In this document: piece by piece, positions 36,580 through 45,002 of the stretch | Numbering within the stretch: position 1 is the first letter of the stretch | Layout of the letters: every line of letters begins with the position of its first letter | Assembly (NCBI RefSeq): GCF_003054555.1 | Contig: NZ_CP026304.1 | Location: forward strand, 1,736,001 to 1,800,000 | From: Streptomyces lunaelactis | GTDB taxonomy: Bacteria > Actinomycetota > Actinomycetes > Streptomycetales > Streptomycetaceae | Length of the DNA: 64,000 nucleotides | Direction of reading: 5' to 3' | Translations under genes and position numbers: made by a program | The notes under the pieces: generated by a model | What the model was told of the DNA's origin: nothing | The model's input: the letters and a program-made list of their open reading frames with translations, nothing else | The model's database searches: none

Positions 36580-37629
36580 CTACGCGAGACCCGCGCGCTC
36601 CAGGGCATCGGTGCCGGCGCGCAGGGCTGTGAGCCGCTCGTCGAGCGTGAAGCCGGCCGGGGCGAGGGTCAGGGTCGTGACACCTGCAGCGGCGTACGCC
36701 TGCATCCGCTCGGCGATCCGCTCCACCGGGCCCAGCAGAGTTGTCTGGTCGATCAGCTGGTGCGGGACCGCCGCGGCCGCGCCCGGCTTGTCGCCGGAGA
36801 GGTACTTGTCCTGGATCTCGGCGGCTTCCTTCTCGTAACCCATGCGCTGCGCAAGCTGGTTGTAGAAGTTCTGCTTGCGGCTGCCCATGCCGCCGACGTA
36901 CAGCGCGGTGTACGGACGGAACATGTCGGCCAGTCCGTTGACGTCGTCACCGACGGCGAGCGGCAGCGTCGGACAGACGTCGAAGCCCTCCATCGTCTTT
37001 CCCGCCTTCTCACGGCCCGCGCGCAGGTGCTTGATCGCGGTGTCCTCGAGGTGGTCGGCGGACGGGAAGATCAGCAGGGCGCCGTCCGCGATCTCGCCGG
37101 TCTGCTCCAGGTTCTTGGGGCCGATCGCGGCGATGTAGAGCGGGATGTGCTCGCGCTCCGGGTGGACGGTGAGCTTGATCGGCTTGCCCGGGCCGCCCGG
37201 CAGCGGGAGCGTCCAGTGCTCGCCCTCGTACGACAGCCGCTCGCGGGACATCGCCTTGCGGACGATCTCGACGTACTCACGGGTGCGGGAGAGCGGCTTG
37301 TCGAACTTGATGCCGTACCAGCCCTCGGAGACCTGCGGGCCCGAGACGCCGAGGCCGAGCCGGAAGCGGCCGCCGGAGAGGGAGTCGAGGGTGGCGGCCG
37401 TCATCGCGGTCATGGCGGGCTGACGGGCCGGGATCTGCATGATGGCGGAGCCGACGTCGATGCGCTCGGTCTGCGCGGCGACCCAGGTGAGCACGGTGGG
37501 GGCGTCGGAGCCGTACGCCTCGGCGGCCCAGCAGACGTCGTAGCCGAGCTGGTCGGCCTCCTTCGCGACGGCGAGGTTGTCGCCGTCCATCCCCGCGCCC
37601 CAGTAGCCGAGGTTGATGCCGAGCCGCAT
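36580..37629 (-). CDS. LLM-class F420-dependent oxidoreductase
   Basis: A 349-residue TIM-barrel flavin/F420 enzyme. The N-terminus MRLGINLGYWGAGMDGDNL, the barrel strand DVGSAIMQIPARQPAMTAMTAATLDSLSGGRF and LGLGVSGPQVSEGWYG are typical of F420-binding luciferase-like proteins rather than FMN luciferases. Length fits. ATG follows GAGGGAG. The substrate is unknown; such enzymes reduce or oxidise small organics using F420. No F420 biosynthesis gene is in the window. The next gene upstream is divergent. Confidence 0.88.
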   Translation of the reverse strand: MRLGINLGYWGAGMDGDNLAVAKEADQLGYDVCWAAEAYGSDAPTVLTWVAAQTERIDVGSAIMQIPARQPAMTAMTAATLDSLSGGRFRLGLGVSGPQVSEGWYGIKFDKPLSRTREYVEIVRKAMSRERLSYEGEHWTLPLPGGPGKPIKLTVHPEREHIPLYIAAIGPKNLEQTGEIADGALLIFPSADHLEDTAIKHLRAGREKAGKTMEGFDVCPTLPLAVGDDVNGLADMFRPYTALYVGGMGSRKQNFYNQLAQRMGYEKEAAEIQDKYLSGDKPGAAAAVPHQLIDQTTLLGPVERIAERMQAYAAAGVTTLTLAPAGFTLDERLTALRAGTDALERAGLA

Positions 37630-37759
37630 AACCGCTCCCTCTTACTGATCAGTAACGTCCCTGTTCCGGGGACTGTAGCGCGGGTTCGTACGATTCGTCA
37701 GGGGGGCGTTGTCCACAGGCTCTCTCGGGGTGGGCCCATGGCCAGTAATCTCAGCGCCC

Positions 37760-38743
37760 ATGGAGCAGAGGCATCTCGGCCGTACCGGCCTGCGTGTGTC
37801 CCGGATCGGGCTCGGCACCCTCACCTGGGGCCGGGACACCGATGAGCATGATGCTGCCGACCAGCTGAAGGCGTTCTGGGAGGCGGGCGGGACGCTGGTG
37901 GACACCGCCGATGTGTACGGCGGCGGGGATTCCGAATATCTGCTGGGGCAGCTCGTCGAGCGGCTCGTACCTCGGCGCGATCTGGTCATCTCGACGAAGG
38001 CGGGCAGCGTGCCCGACCCGGACCGCCGCTTCGACGGTTCGCGTGGGCATCTGCTCGGGGCGCTGGACGACTCGCTGGGGCGGCTCGGGACGGACTACGT
38101 CGATCTGTGGCAGGTCCATGCCTTCGATCCGGGGACCCCGCTGGAGGAGACGCTCCAGGCGCTGGACATCGCGGTCAGCAGCGGGCGCGCACGGTACGCG
38201 GGGGTGTCGAACTTCTGCGGCTGGCAGCTGGCGAAGGCGGCGACCTGGCAGCTGGCCTCGCCGGGGATACGGACGCGGCTGGCGAGTACGCAGATGGAGT
38301 ACTCACTGCTGCAGCGGGGAGTCGAGCGGGAGGTGCTGCCGGCGGCGCTCGATCTGGGGGTCGGCCTGCTGCCGTCGTCGCCGCTGGGTCGCGGAGTACT
38401 GACGGGCAAGTACCGGCATGCGACTCCGGCGGATTCGCGGGGCGCCTCGGAGCGGTTGGCGCCGTTCGTGGAGCCGTATCTCGACGAAGCGGCGAGCCGG
38501 ATCGTGGACGCGGTGGCGACGGCGGCGGACGGGCTGGCGGCGACGGCGCTCCAGGTGGCGCTGGCGTGGGTGCGGGACCGGCCCGGAGTGGTGGCCCCGA
38601 TCGTCGGCGCGCGCAACGCTCAGCAGCTCACGGCCGCATTGTCAGTGGAGGCGCTTAGTCTTCCTCACGAGATCTGCCAGGCGCTCGACGATGTGTCGGC
38701 GCCCGTGCACCGCTATCCCGACCAGGACTGGAGCACGCTGTGA
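37760..38743 (+). CDS. Aldo/keto reductase
   Basis: A 327-residue NADPH-dependent reductase. The start MEQRHLGRTGLRVSRIGLG is typical. The tetrad can be seen: Asp and Tyr in DTADVYGGGDSE, Lys in VISTKAG, His in DLWQVHAFD. ARYAGVSNF and VAPIVGARN bind the cofactor. No ribosome site before ATG 37760; TAATCT is eight bases upstream, so a leaderless mRNA is likely. Its stop codon overlaps the GTG of the next gene (GTGA), so the two are translationally coupled, an unusual partnership for a reductase. Confidence 0.9.
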   Translation: MEQRHLGRTGLRVSRIGLGTLTWGRDTDEHDAADQLKAFWEAGGTLVDTADVYGGGDSEYLLGQLVERLVPRRDLVISTKAGSVPDPDRRFDGSRGHLLGALDDSLGRLGTDYVDLWQVHAFDPGTPLEETLQALDIAVSSGRARYAGVSNFCGWQLAKAATWQLASPGIRTRLASTQMEYSLLQRGVEREVLPAALDLGVGLLPSSPLGRGVLTGKYRHATPADSRGASERLAPFVEPYLDEAASRIVDAVATAADGLAATALQVALAWVRDRPGVVAPIVGARNAQQLTAALSVEALSLPHEICQALDDVSAPVHRYPDQDWSTL

Positions 38744-40926
38744 CTGTGCCTTCCCGGGGGACGCCCCCCGGATCCCCGGCGGAGGACCGCGCCCCCACGG
38801 ACGAGGCCGCCGCCCCGGCACCGGGCACCGACGAGGTGGCTGCGCCCGCGAGCGCGGACGTCACCGATGACGGTTCGGCCGAAGGGGCGGGCGCTGACGC
38901 GGGTGGCGAGGCGGGTGGCGCCGTCGAGGCGGGTGGCACCGACAGGACAGAGCCGGAGAAGGCCGCCGAGCCGTCCGAGGCCGAGGCCGAGCTGATCGCG
39001 CAGCGGGAGCTGCGGGCCAAGATCGAGCAGCGGAAGGCCGAGAAGGACGCGCCCATCGAGAGCGGCACCAAGCTGAGCGGGACCGCCGCCGATCTGCTCG
39101 CGGCGGTACGGGCGGTGGAGAGCGGCGAGAAGTCCGGCACCGCCTTCTTCGACTCCCCCGCGCCCGCCCCCAGGCGCCCCGCTCCCGCGGCCGCCGAGCC
39201 CGTACGGCCCCGGGTTCCGCAGCCCGCACAGGCACCGCGGGCGACCGCGCCGGAGACCGTGACGACCGTGCGGGCGGTGCTCGCCGAGGGCGGGGCACCC
39301 GAGTCGCTGGCCGCACAGGTGGCGAGCGCGCTCGGGGAGCGGGCCGCGGACGCCCTGCGCGAGGACCCGTGGCGGCTGCTGTCCGTGCCCGGCGTCCGGC
39401 CGGAGCAGGCCGACGGCTTCGCGCGTGCGCTGCTCGGTGCGGAGTGCGGCCCGGGTGACGAACGCCGGGCGGCGGCTCTCGTCGGCTGGCAGCTGGAGCG
39501 CGCGGCGCTCCAGGGCCACACCGCACTGGAGTCCTCGTCCGTGCGCGCGGCGCTGGCCGAGCGGTCGGTGCCCGATCCGGACGAGGCACTGCAGCAGGCC
39601 ATCGCCGAGGGCGCGGTGCTGGTGTTCCAGGACGGCGTCGAGGACGTCGAGCAGGCCGCGGACGGGGAGGACACCGAGGACTCCGAGCAGCAGGCAGTGC
39701 CGGTCCTGCTGGGGCTCGACCGGTACGCACTCGCCGAGGAGAGTCTCGCGGACGGTCTGGCGCGGCTGGCCAAGTCCGGTGCGGACGCCAGGTGGGAGGC
39801 GGCCGAGCCCACAGAGCTGGTCCGCGCGGTCGCCGCCAGTGGCCTGGTCGCGCATACGGGCGGTGAGGCGGCGCGCGCCGAGCCGGTCGCGCTCGCCGAC
39901 GCCTCCGGCGCGCTCGGCCTGCGGGCGGTCGTCGCGGTCCACAGCGAGAACGGGAGCCGTCGGCTCGGCCCCGCGGCGGTCACCGTCGCCGGGCTGCTCT
40001 CCGGTGCCGAGGGCCCCGGCAGGGACGCGGACGGGGCGTTCGCACTCGACCTTCTCGTCGTGCTGGACGCACCGCAGTTGGACGTCGAGACCGCCGCGAT
40101 GCTGGTGGAGTCGATGCCCGACAGCAGTCGGCTGGTGCTCAGCGGCGACCCGGGTGTGCTGTCCTCGGCGGGTGCGGGCCGGGTGTTCGCGGATGTGCTC
40201 GCCGCCCGGGTCTGCCCGCAGATCGCTTCGCGTACGCCGGACCCCGGCCCGATCGGTGAGCTGGTCTCGGGCATCGGCATCGGCGAGCTGAACCAGGTGG
40301 AGGCGCCGGGCAAGGAGGTCGTCATCGTCCCGGTCCGTGACGCGGGCGAGGCGGTCCACCGTACGGTGCAGCTCGTCGCGGACTCGGTGCCGCGGGCGAT
40401 CGGCGTGCCGACCGAGGAGACCCAGGTGATCGCCGTGGGACACGGCGGCTCCGCGGGGACCCGGGCGCTCAACGCCGCGCTCAAGCAGCGGCTGAATCCC
40501 GGGCCCGGCCGGTTCGGCGGCTTCGACCCGGGCGACCGGGTCGCCTACGCACCCGCCCCCGGCCGGACCCTGAGCGGCACGGTCGTCTCGGCGGACGGGG
40601 AGGGCCTGCACCTGGACTGCGAGGGCACGCCCGCCGTCGTACCGAAGGAGCGGGTCGAGTCGGCGGTGCGCCACGGCTGGGCGCTGACCGCGCACCAGGC
40701 GGCCGGGATGCGCTGGCCCGCGGCGGTCGTGGTGCTGCCGGGGGACGCGGCCCAGGCGCTGAGCCGGCCGTGGGTCTACACCGCGTTCAGCCGCGGCGAA
40801 CGGCATCTGTCCGTGGTGCACGGAGCGGATCAGGCGCTGCAGCGCGCGGTCGCCGAGGTACCGGCCCAGGACCGCACCACGCGGCTGCGGCCCCTGCTCG
40901 AAGGGCTCCTCGCGCCGACGACGTAG
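38740..40926 (+). CDS. RecD-like helicase-fold protein with degenerate ATPase motifs
   Basis: A 728-residue protein. Residues 1-170 are acidic, Ala/Pro-rich and disordered. A helix-hairpin-helix part follows (about 186-235, ALREDPWRLLSVPGVRPEQADGF), as in RecD2. The helicase part resembles RecD2 but key residues are lost. There is no GxGKT loop. Walker B is VVLDAPQLD instead of VxDExSMVD. The GDxxQL motif is SGDPGVLSSAGAGRV (470s). Motif V is TAHQAAGMRW, with Ala where TxHxxQG has Gln. Motif VI is YTAFSRGERHLSVVHG. ATP hydrolysis is unlikely; a DNA-binding or scaffold role is inferred. GTG overlaps the preceding stop. Confidence 0.8.
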   Translation: MTVPSRGTPPGSPAEDRAPTDEAAAPAPGTDEVAAPASADVTDDGSAEGAGADAGGEAGGAVEAGGTDRTEPEKAAEPSEAEAELIAQRELRAKIEQRKAEKDAPIESGTKLSGTAADLLAAVRAVESGEKSGTAFFDSPAPAPRRPAPAAAEPVRPRVPQPAQAPRATAPETVTTVRAVLAEGGAPESLAAQVASALGERAADALREDPWRLLSVPGVRPEQADGFARALLGAECGPGDERRAAALVGWQLERAALQGHTALESSSVRAALAERSVPDPDEALQQAIAEGAVLVFQDGVEDVEQAADGEDTEDSEQQAVPVLLGLDRYALAEESLADGLARLAKSGADARWEAAEPTELVRAVAASGLVAHTGGEAARAEPVALADASGALGLRAVVAVHSENGSRRLGPAAVTVAGLLSGAEGPGRDADGAFALDLLVVLDAPQLDVETAAMLVESMPDSSRLVLSGDPGVLSSAGAGRVFADVLAARVCPQIASRTPDPGPIGELVSGIGIGELNQVEAPGKEVVIVPVRDAGEAVHRTVQLVADSVPRAIGVPTEETQVIAVGHGGSAGTRALNAALKQRLNPGPGRFGGFDPGDRVAYAPAPGRTLSGTVVSADGEGLHLDCEGTPAVVPKERVESAVRHGWALTAHQAAGMRWPAAVVVLPGDAAQALSRPWVYTAFSRGERHLSVVHGADQALQRAVAEVPAQDRTTRLRPLLEGLLAPTT

Positions 40927-40943
40927 GAGGGCCTGCCGATGAC

Positions 40944-40990
40944 CGCACGGCGCGGCCGCCCTCCTTACCGGTGGGCGGCCGCGCCGTGCG
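40944..40990. terminator. 18-bp perfect bidirectional hairpin
   Basis: Arms 40944-40961 and 40973-40990 are exactly complementary, with an 11-base loop, between two convergent genes. Confidence 0.85.
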
Positions 40991-41002
40991 GGACAAGCGG
41001 CG

Positions 41003-41653
41003 TCAGGACTCCGCTTCGTCCAGGTCCTCGCCCAGCTCGTCCTCGTCGAAGACCGAACTGACGTCGAAGCGGCAGACGACCCGCTGCGGATCCGCCTGAT
41101 CGAAGGGCGTACTCAGCCACTCGCCCGGTTCCGGAAGGTCGTCCGAGGCCGACACCCACAGCGTCGAGTCGCCCTCCTCCAGACCGAACTCCTTGTGCCG
41201 GGAGGCGATTTCGTCCGGTTCGAACTCGCCGAAGAGCACGCCGAGCGCCGCATGCACGCTCGCGCCCACCACCGGGGCGTTCTCCGACCGGTCGTCATCG
41301 GGATCCAGATCTGCGATGCGCTGTGCCTGTGCCAGCAGCCGCTGCGGCTCCACCACCGCGTAGTCCCGGCGGATCAGCACGCTGAGCGAGTTCGGCTCCT
41401 CGGGACCCGCGTACGGCGGCAGTGAATCGTCCGCGCCCGGGATCTCGAAAGGAGTCACCTCGTCGTAGCGGTCGTAGAGCCGCTCGTCGTACGCCTCCGC
41501 CGCCGCGGCAAGGATGTTGAACGCGTCATAAACGGCCGGGTCGTCCTCGCCCGTGCGGTGTTCGACCGCCTCGAGGTGACGGTCCAGTGCGGCTTTGACC
41601 GCCTCGGCGGCGGCACGTACCTCGGCAGCGGTGGGCTGCGCAGCATCAGACAT
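41003..41653 (-). CDS. Conserved acidic hypothetical protein
   Basis: A 216-residue acidic cytoplasmic protein that I cannot assign to a characterised family. The N-terminal half is helical (AEAVKAALDRHLEAVEHR, AFNILAAAAEAYDERLYDRYDEV). The C-terminal half has LWVSASDDLPEPGEW and ends in an acidic tail. No signal or membrane segment. ATG 41651-41653 has TAGCGT seven bases upstream and no Shine-Dalgarno sequence, so the mRNA is probably leaderless. Divergent from the DUF5703 gene with 47 bp between starts. Confidence 0.72.
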   Translation of the reverse strand: MSDAAQPTAAEVRAAAEAVKAALDRHLEAVEHRTGEDDPAVYDAFNILAAAAEAYDERLYDRYDEVTPFEIPGADDSLPPYAGPEEPNSLSVLIRRDYAVVEPQRLLAQAQRIADLDPDDDRSENAPVVGASVHAALGVLFGEFEPDEIASRHKEFGLEEGDSTLWVSASDDLPEPGEWLSTPFDQADPQRVVCRFDVSSVFDEDELGEDLDEAES

Positions 41654-41660
41654 AGTGCAG

Positions 41661-41693
41661 ACGCTATCCGTACCTGGGCTCTGCCCGCACAAT
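41661..41693. promoter_or_regulatory. Back-to-back leaderless promoters
   Basis: TAGCGT (minus, 41661-41666) lies seven bases from the start of the acidic protein gene. CACAAT (plus, 41688-41693) lies seven bases from the start of the DUF5703 gene. Both genes lack ribosome sites, so two leaderless promoters would share a 47-bp gap. Confidence 0.45.
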
Positions 41694-41700
41694 AGATGCG

Positions 41701-41889
41701 ATGCCGGAATACGAATTTGTCGACGTGTACGTGCCGCGCGGGGTCTCCCGCAAGGAAGCGACCCGTCTGCTGACCGAACATGCCGAGTACGGACACTGGG
41801 AGTTGGACCGACTGAGTCTGCACCGGGACGGCAGCCGCAGGGTGCGGCTGCGCCGGCGCATCATCCGTCAGGTGCGCGCCACCTGGTGA
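41701..41889 (+). CDS. DUF5703 family small protein
   Basis: A 62-residue basic protein, MPEYEFVDVYVPRGVSRKEA at the start and an Arg-rich C-terminus (RVRLRRRIIRQVRATW). The family is conserved among streptomycetes and is uncharacterised, to my knowledge. ATG without a ribosome site, probably leaderless. The size and basic end could suit nucleic acid or ribosome binding, but this is only a guess. A terminator follows. Confidence 0.8.
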   Translation: MPEYEFVDVYVPRGVSRKEATRLLTEHAEYGHWELDRLSLHRDGSRRVRLRRRIIRQVRATW

Positions 41890-41898
41890 GCGAGTGAG

Positions 41899-41933
41899 AC
41901 GGAGCGGGCCCGCATGCGCGGGGCCCGCTCCGT
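41899..41933. terminator. Bidirectional terminator between DUF5703 gene and chpC
   Basis: ACGGAGCGGGCCC (41899-41911) and its complement (41921-41933) give a perfect 13-bp stem followed by TTTT on the plus strand. Confidence 0.88.
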
Positions 41934-41966
41934 TTTGTACTGATTCCTACCGATGTGGCTGCGCAC

Positions 41967-42779
41967 CTACGCGGAGGCGCGAGCCCGCCGGTACAGCACC
42001 GCTCCCGCGAGCAGCAGCCCCGCACCCGCCGGGACGAGCATGTCGAGCGGACCGGTGCCGGTCTGCGCGAGCTGCTCGGCACCCTTGGGCTGGGTGATGG
42101 ACTGCGCGCCGGGGGTGTTCGGCTCGTACGGAGTGACCGGCACCTCCGGCGCACCCGGCCCACCAGGGGTCCCGGGTCCACCAGGGGTTCCCGGCCCGCC
42201 AGGGGTTCCCGGCCCGCCAGGGGTCCCAGGCCCGCCGGGATTGCCCGGCTCTCCGGGGTTGCCGGGGTTGCCTGGATTACTCGGATTTCCGGGCTCCCCC
42301 GGGTGACCCGGATTGCCCGGGTTTCCGGGCGGGGTGTCGCCCGTGTCGTTGCCGCAGTCGTTGCCCATGGCGGCGTTGCCGAGGCCGCCGATGGTGACGG
42401 CGTTCCCGCAGACGTTCACGGGAACGTCGACCGGCGCCTGGACATGGTTGCCCGAGCCGACGCCGGGAGAATTGCTGGTTCCCCCGCCCGCCTGGGACCC
42501 GCCGGCGTGAGAGCCACCCCCGGGCCCGGACCCGGAGGACTCGTTGGCGCAGCGATTGCCGCCGACGGGGTTGAGCAGCGCGACGACATTCACGGTGTTC
42601 CCGCACACGTTGACGGGGACGTCCACCGGAGCCTGGACCGAGTTTCCGGACAGTACGCCCGGTGAATTCGACGCGCTTCCGTTTGCCCCCGCATCCGCGT
42701 GCGCATAACCGCCGCCGAGAGCGAGTACGCCGCCCGCGGCCGCCATGGTGATCAGGCCCTTGCGAGTGACCTGTCGCAT
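41967..42779 (-). CDS. chpC: Long chaplin with two chaplin domains and sortase signal
   Basis: A 270-residue cell-wall-anchored hydrophobin-like protein used in aerial growth. Signal peptide 1-29 ([23 protein letters not shown]). Two chaplin domains (about 35-78 and 102-145), each with [23 protein letters not shown] and two Cys. A collagen-like Gly-Xaa-Pro stretch (about 150-215) includes GGPGTP repeats. The end is sorting motif LAQTG, a hydrophobic helix and RRARA, fitting class E sortase. ATG 42777-42779 follows GGAAGG. It sits beside a short chaplin; chpC-chpH is a known pair in S. coelicolor. Confidence 0.93.
   Translation of the reverse strand: MRQVTRKGLITMAAAGGVLALGGGYAHADAGANGSASNSPGVLSGNSVQAPVDVPVNVCGNTVNVVALLNPVGGNRCANESSGSGPGGGSHAGGSQAGGGTSNSPGVGSGNHVQAPVDVPVNVCGNAVTIGGLGNAAMGNDCGNDTGDTPPGNPGNPGHPGEPGNPSNPGNPGNPGEPGNPGGPGTPGGPGTPGGPGTPGGPGTPGGPGAPEVPVTPYEPNTPGAQSITQPKGAEQLAQTGTGPLDMLVPAGAGLLLAGAVLYRRARASA
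42156..42345. repeat. Collagen-like coding tandem repeat within chpC
   Basis: Tandem 18-bp units encoding GGPGTP (about four copies at the left) pass into 9-bp units encoding GNP/GEP. The copies differ at silent positions, so this is an old repeat, but slippage could change its length between strains. Confidence 0.7.
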
Positions 42780-42841
42780 AGGTTGATTCCCGCCTTCCAG
42801 CTTCAGGAATACCCCCGGACTTCGGTGCCCGGGGTGGAATG

Positions 42842-42888
42842 CCCGGGCGGTCCCGGTGTGCATGGCGCGCACTCCGGGACCGCCCGGG
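42842..42888 (-). terminator. chpH terminator hairpin
   Basis: A perfect 15-bp stem (42842-42856 with 42874-42888) lies 36 bp past the chpH stop. The 17-base loop can close further with GTGC/GCAC. Confidence 0.8.
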
Positions 42889-42923
42889 TTCAAACCCAAA
42901 CCCTTACGGGCCGAGTCACAACG

Positions 42924-43157
42924 TCAGTAGTTGACGCAGGTGTTGCCGAAGGCGGGGTTCAGCAGCCCGATCACCGAGACCGTGTTGCCGCACACATTCA
43001 CCGGCACGTGGATGGGCGCCTGAATGACGTTGCCGGAGAGCACACCGGGAGAGTGAACAGCAGCACCCTGGGCACCCGCGTCGGCCATGGCCACGCCCGC
43101 ACCCGCGAGCACCAGACCACCGGTGACAGCCGCAGCAGCGACGACCTTCTTGATCAT
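42924..43157 (-). CDS. chpH: Short chaplin
   Basis: A 77-residue secreted amphipathic protein that assembles into amyloid films on aerial hyphae and spores. Signal peptide 1-26 (KKVVAAAAVTGGLVLAGAGV). One chaplin domain follows with [37 protein letters not shown] and the second Cys in NTCVNY. The Cys pair separates it from ChpE, and sequence from memory best fits ChpH. ATG 43155-43157 follows AAGGAGG. A TTGACT-like -35 hexamer lies on the minus strand at 43260-43265, but no good -10 was found. Confidence 0.93.
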   Translation of the reverse strand: MIKKVVAAAAVTGGLVLAGAGVAMADAGAQGAAVHSPGVLSGNVIQAPIHVPVNVCGNTVSVIGLLNPAFGNTCVNY

Positions 43158-43323
43158 TATTCCTCCTTGTTGGCAATGCGATCCCAGCCGTGGACCGCAC
43201 CACCTGTAACGAGGAGGAAGCAGGGGGGCTACGCGCCCAGTGTTCTTTTCACTCTTTTCAGTCAACTGCGTACAGGCTGGCGATTATTGGAGTTTCGTCT
43301 CAGCAGATTTCACTCCCGACGGT

Positions 43324-44658
43324 TCAGCACTGGTCCAGGAATCGGTCAAGCACCCGCACACCGAACGTCAGGCCCTCCACCGGCACCCGCTCGTCCACCC
43401 CGTGGAACATGCCCGCGAAGTCCAGCTCCGGCGGCAGCTTGAGCGGCGCGAAGCCGAAGCAGCGGATGCCGAGATCGTCGAAGGACTTGGCGTCGGTGCC
43501 GCCGGAGAGCATGTACGGAACGGCCCGGGCGATCGGGTCCTCGGCCTTGAGCGCGACCTGCATCGCGTCGACGAGAGCGCCGTCGAAGCTGGTCTCCAGC
43601 GCCTTGTCGCCGTGCACGTCCTCCCGCTTGACCCGGGGGCCGAGCAGCCGGTCGAGGTCGGCCAGGAACTCCTGCTCGTACCCCGGCAGGAAGCGTCCGT
43701 CGACATGGGCGGTCGCCTGCCCCGGGATGACGTTCACCTTGTAGCCGGCGCCGAGCATCGTGGGGGCGGCGGAGTTGCGGAGGGTGGCGCCGACCATCTT
43801 CGCGATACCGCCGAGCTTGGCGAGCGTCGCCTCCATGTCCTCCGGGTCGAGCGGAGTGCCGAGCGCGTCGGAGAGCTCATCCAGGAAGGACCGTACGGTC
43901 TTGGTCATCCTGACCGGCCAGGTGTGCCGGCCGAGCCGGCCGACGGCCTCGCAGAGCTCGGTGATGGCGTTGTCGTTGTTGGTCATCGACCCGTGCCCGG
44001 CGGTGCCGTCCACGGTGAGGCGCATCCAGTGCATGCCCTTCTGGGCCGTCTCGACGAGATACAGCCGCAGTTTCTCGTTGACGGTGAAGGAGAAGCCGCC
44101 GACCTCGCCGATCGCCTCCGTCACGCCCTCGAAGAGATCCGGGTGCTTGTCGACCAAGTGCCGTGCCCCGTAGGTGCCGCCGGCCTCCTCGTCGGCGAGG
44201 AAGGCCAGGACGATGTCGCGCGGGGGCTTGCGGCCGGTGCGCAGCCGGTCACGTACGACCGCGAGTGTCATCGCGTCCATGTCCTTCATGTCGACCGCGC
44301 CGCGGCCCCAGACACAGCCGTCCGCGATCTCGCCGGAGAAGGGGTGATGCGTCCAGTCGTCGGCGTTCGCCGGTACGACATCGGTGTGGCCGTGGATGAG
44401 CAGCGCCGGCCTGGAGGGGTCCTCGCCCTCGATCCGGGCCACTGTGGAGGCGCGGCCCTTGTGGGACTCGAAGATCTGCGGCTCGAGCCCGACCTCGGCG
44501 AGCTTCTCCGCGATGTACTCCGCGGCGGCCCGCTCTCCCGGGCCCGAGTGGTCGCCGTAGTTGCTCGTATCGATCCGGATCAGCTCACGGCAGAGGTCGA
44601 CGACCTCGTCCTCACCCGAGACGGGCCTGGTCTTGTCAGCCCTGTTCGACTCGCTCAC
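43324..44658 (-). CDS. M20-family metallopeptidase/deacylase
   Basis: A 444-residue di-zinc hydrolase. Metal and catalytic motifs are HGHTDVVPA (His and Asp), GRGAVDMKDMD (bridging Asp), LADEEAGGTYG (catalytic Glu-Glu) and the C-terminal FHGVDERVPVEGL (His). The dimerisation lid is in the middle. GTG 44656-44658 follows GGGAGGAA. Substrate class could be a dipeptide, an N-acyl amino acid or a succinyl compound. It follows the tRNA region on the opposite strand and runs toward chpH. Confidence 0.9.
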   Translation of the reverse strand: MSESNRADKTRPVSGEDEVVDLCRELIRIDTSNYGDHSGPGERAAAEYIAEKLAEVGLEPQIFESHKGRASTVARIEGEDPSRPALLIHGHTDVVPANADDWTHHPFSGEIADGCVWGRGAVDMKDMDAMTLAVVRDRLRTGRKPPRDIVLAFLADEEAGGTYGARHLVDKHPDLFEGVTEAIGEVGGFSFTVNEKLRLYLVETAQKGMHWMRLTVDGTAGHGSMTNNDNAITELCEAVGRLGRHTWPVRMTKTVRSFLDELSDALGTPLDPEDMEATLAKLGGIAKMVGATLRNSAAPTMLGAGYKVNVIPGQATAHVDGRFLPGYEQEFLADLDRLLGPRVKREDVHGDKALETSFDGALVDAMQVALKAEDPIARAVPYMLSGGTDAKSFDDLGIRCFGFAPLKLPPELDFAGMFHGVDERVPVEGLTFGVRVLDRFLDQC

Positions 44659-44796
44659 GCTGATTCCTCCCACTGTCGCTGCTGGTGGTTCCCCCTCATC
44701 CTCCCGCGCTGGGCCCGGTACCCCAAGGGCGACTGTCCGCCGCCATGCGGCCGTCTCACCGGACCGGGGCGTGATCGAGCACAGTCGAATGTTTGC

Positions 44797-44802
44797 TATG
44801 GT
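44797..44802 (+). promoter_or_regulatory. Possible -10 box of tRNA-Leu
   Basis: TATGGT lies 42 bases before the mature tRNA 5' end. No convincing -35 element was found. Confidence 0.35.
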
Positions 44803-44844
44803 TTTCCACGTCGGAACGGCCCATGGCCGGGAGACAGACACCTT

Positions 44845-44932
44845 GTCCGGGTGGCGGAATGGCAGACGCGCTAGCTTGAGGTGCTAGTGCCCTTTATCGG
44901 GCGTGGGGGTTCAAGTCCCCCCTCGGACACCA
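44845..44932 (+). tRNA. tRNA-Leu(GAG), CCA encoded
   Basis: An 88-base class II tRNA. The acceptor GTCCGGG (44845-44851) pairs with CTCGGAC (44922-44928), with one wobble; discriminator A is followed by CCA. The anticodon loop TTGAGGT gives anticodon GAG (44878-44880), reading CUC and CUU. The long variable arm (GCCC/GGGC) and GGTTCAA T-loop context are normal for Leu. The terminator follows directly. Confidence 0.96.
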
Positions 44933-44934
44933 GC

Positions 44935-44964
44935 AAGATCCCCACGGATTCCCGTGGGGATCTT
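44935..44964 (+). terminator. tRNA-Leu terminator
   Basis: AAGATCCCCACGG and its complement form a 13-bp stem with loop ATTC, followed by TT, three bases after the CCA end. Confidence 0.85.
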
Positions 44965-44989
44965 TTCGTTGGGCGAACGTCGCTGGGCA

Positions 44990-44995
44990 TAGGGT
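44990..44995 (+). promoter_or_regulatory. -10 box of a leaderless gene
   Basis: TAGGGT ends seven bases before GTG 45003; no ribosome site is present. Confidence 0.5.
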
Positions 44996-45002
44996 CACGT
45001 CG

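Noticed and set aside
42156..42345. CRISPR-like array
   Set aside because: The short periodic units are coding, in frame with the chaplin, and lack unique spacers.
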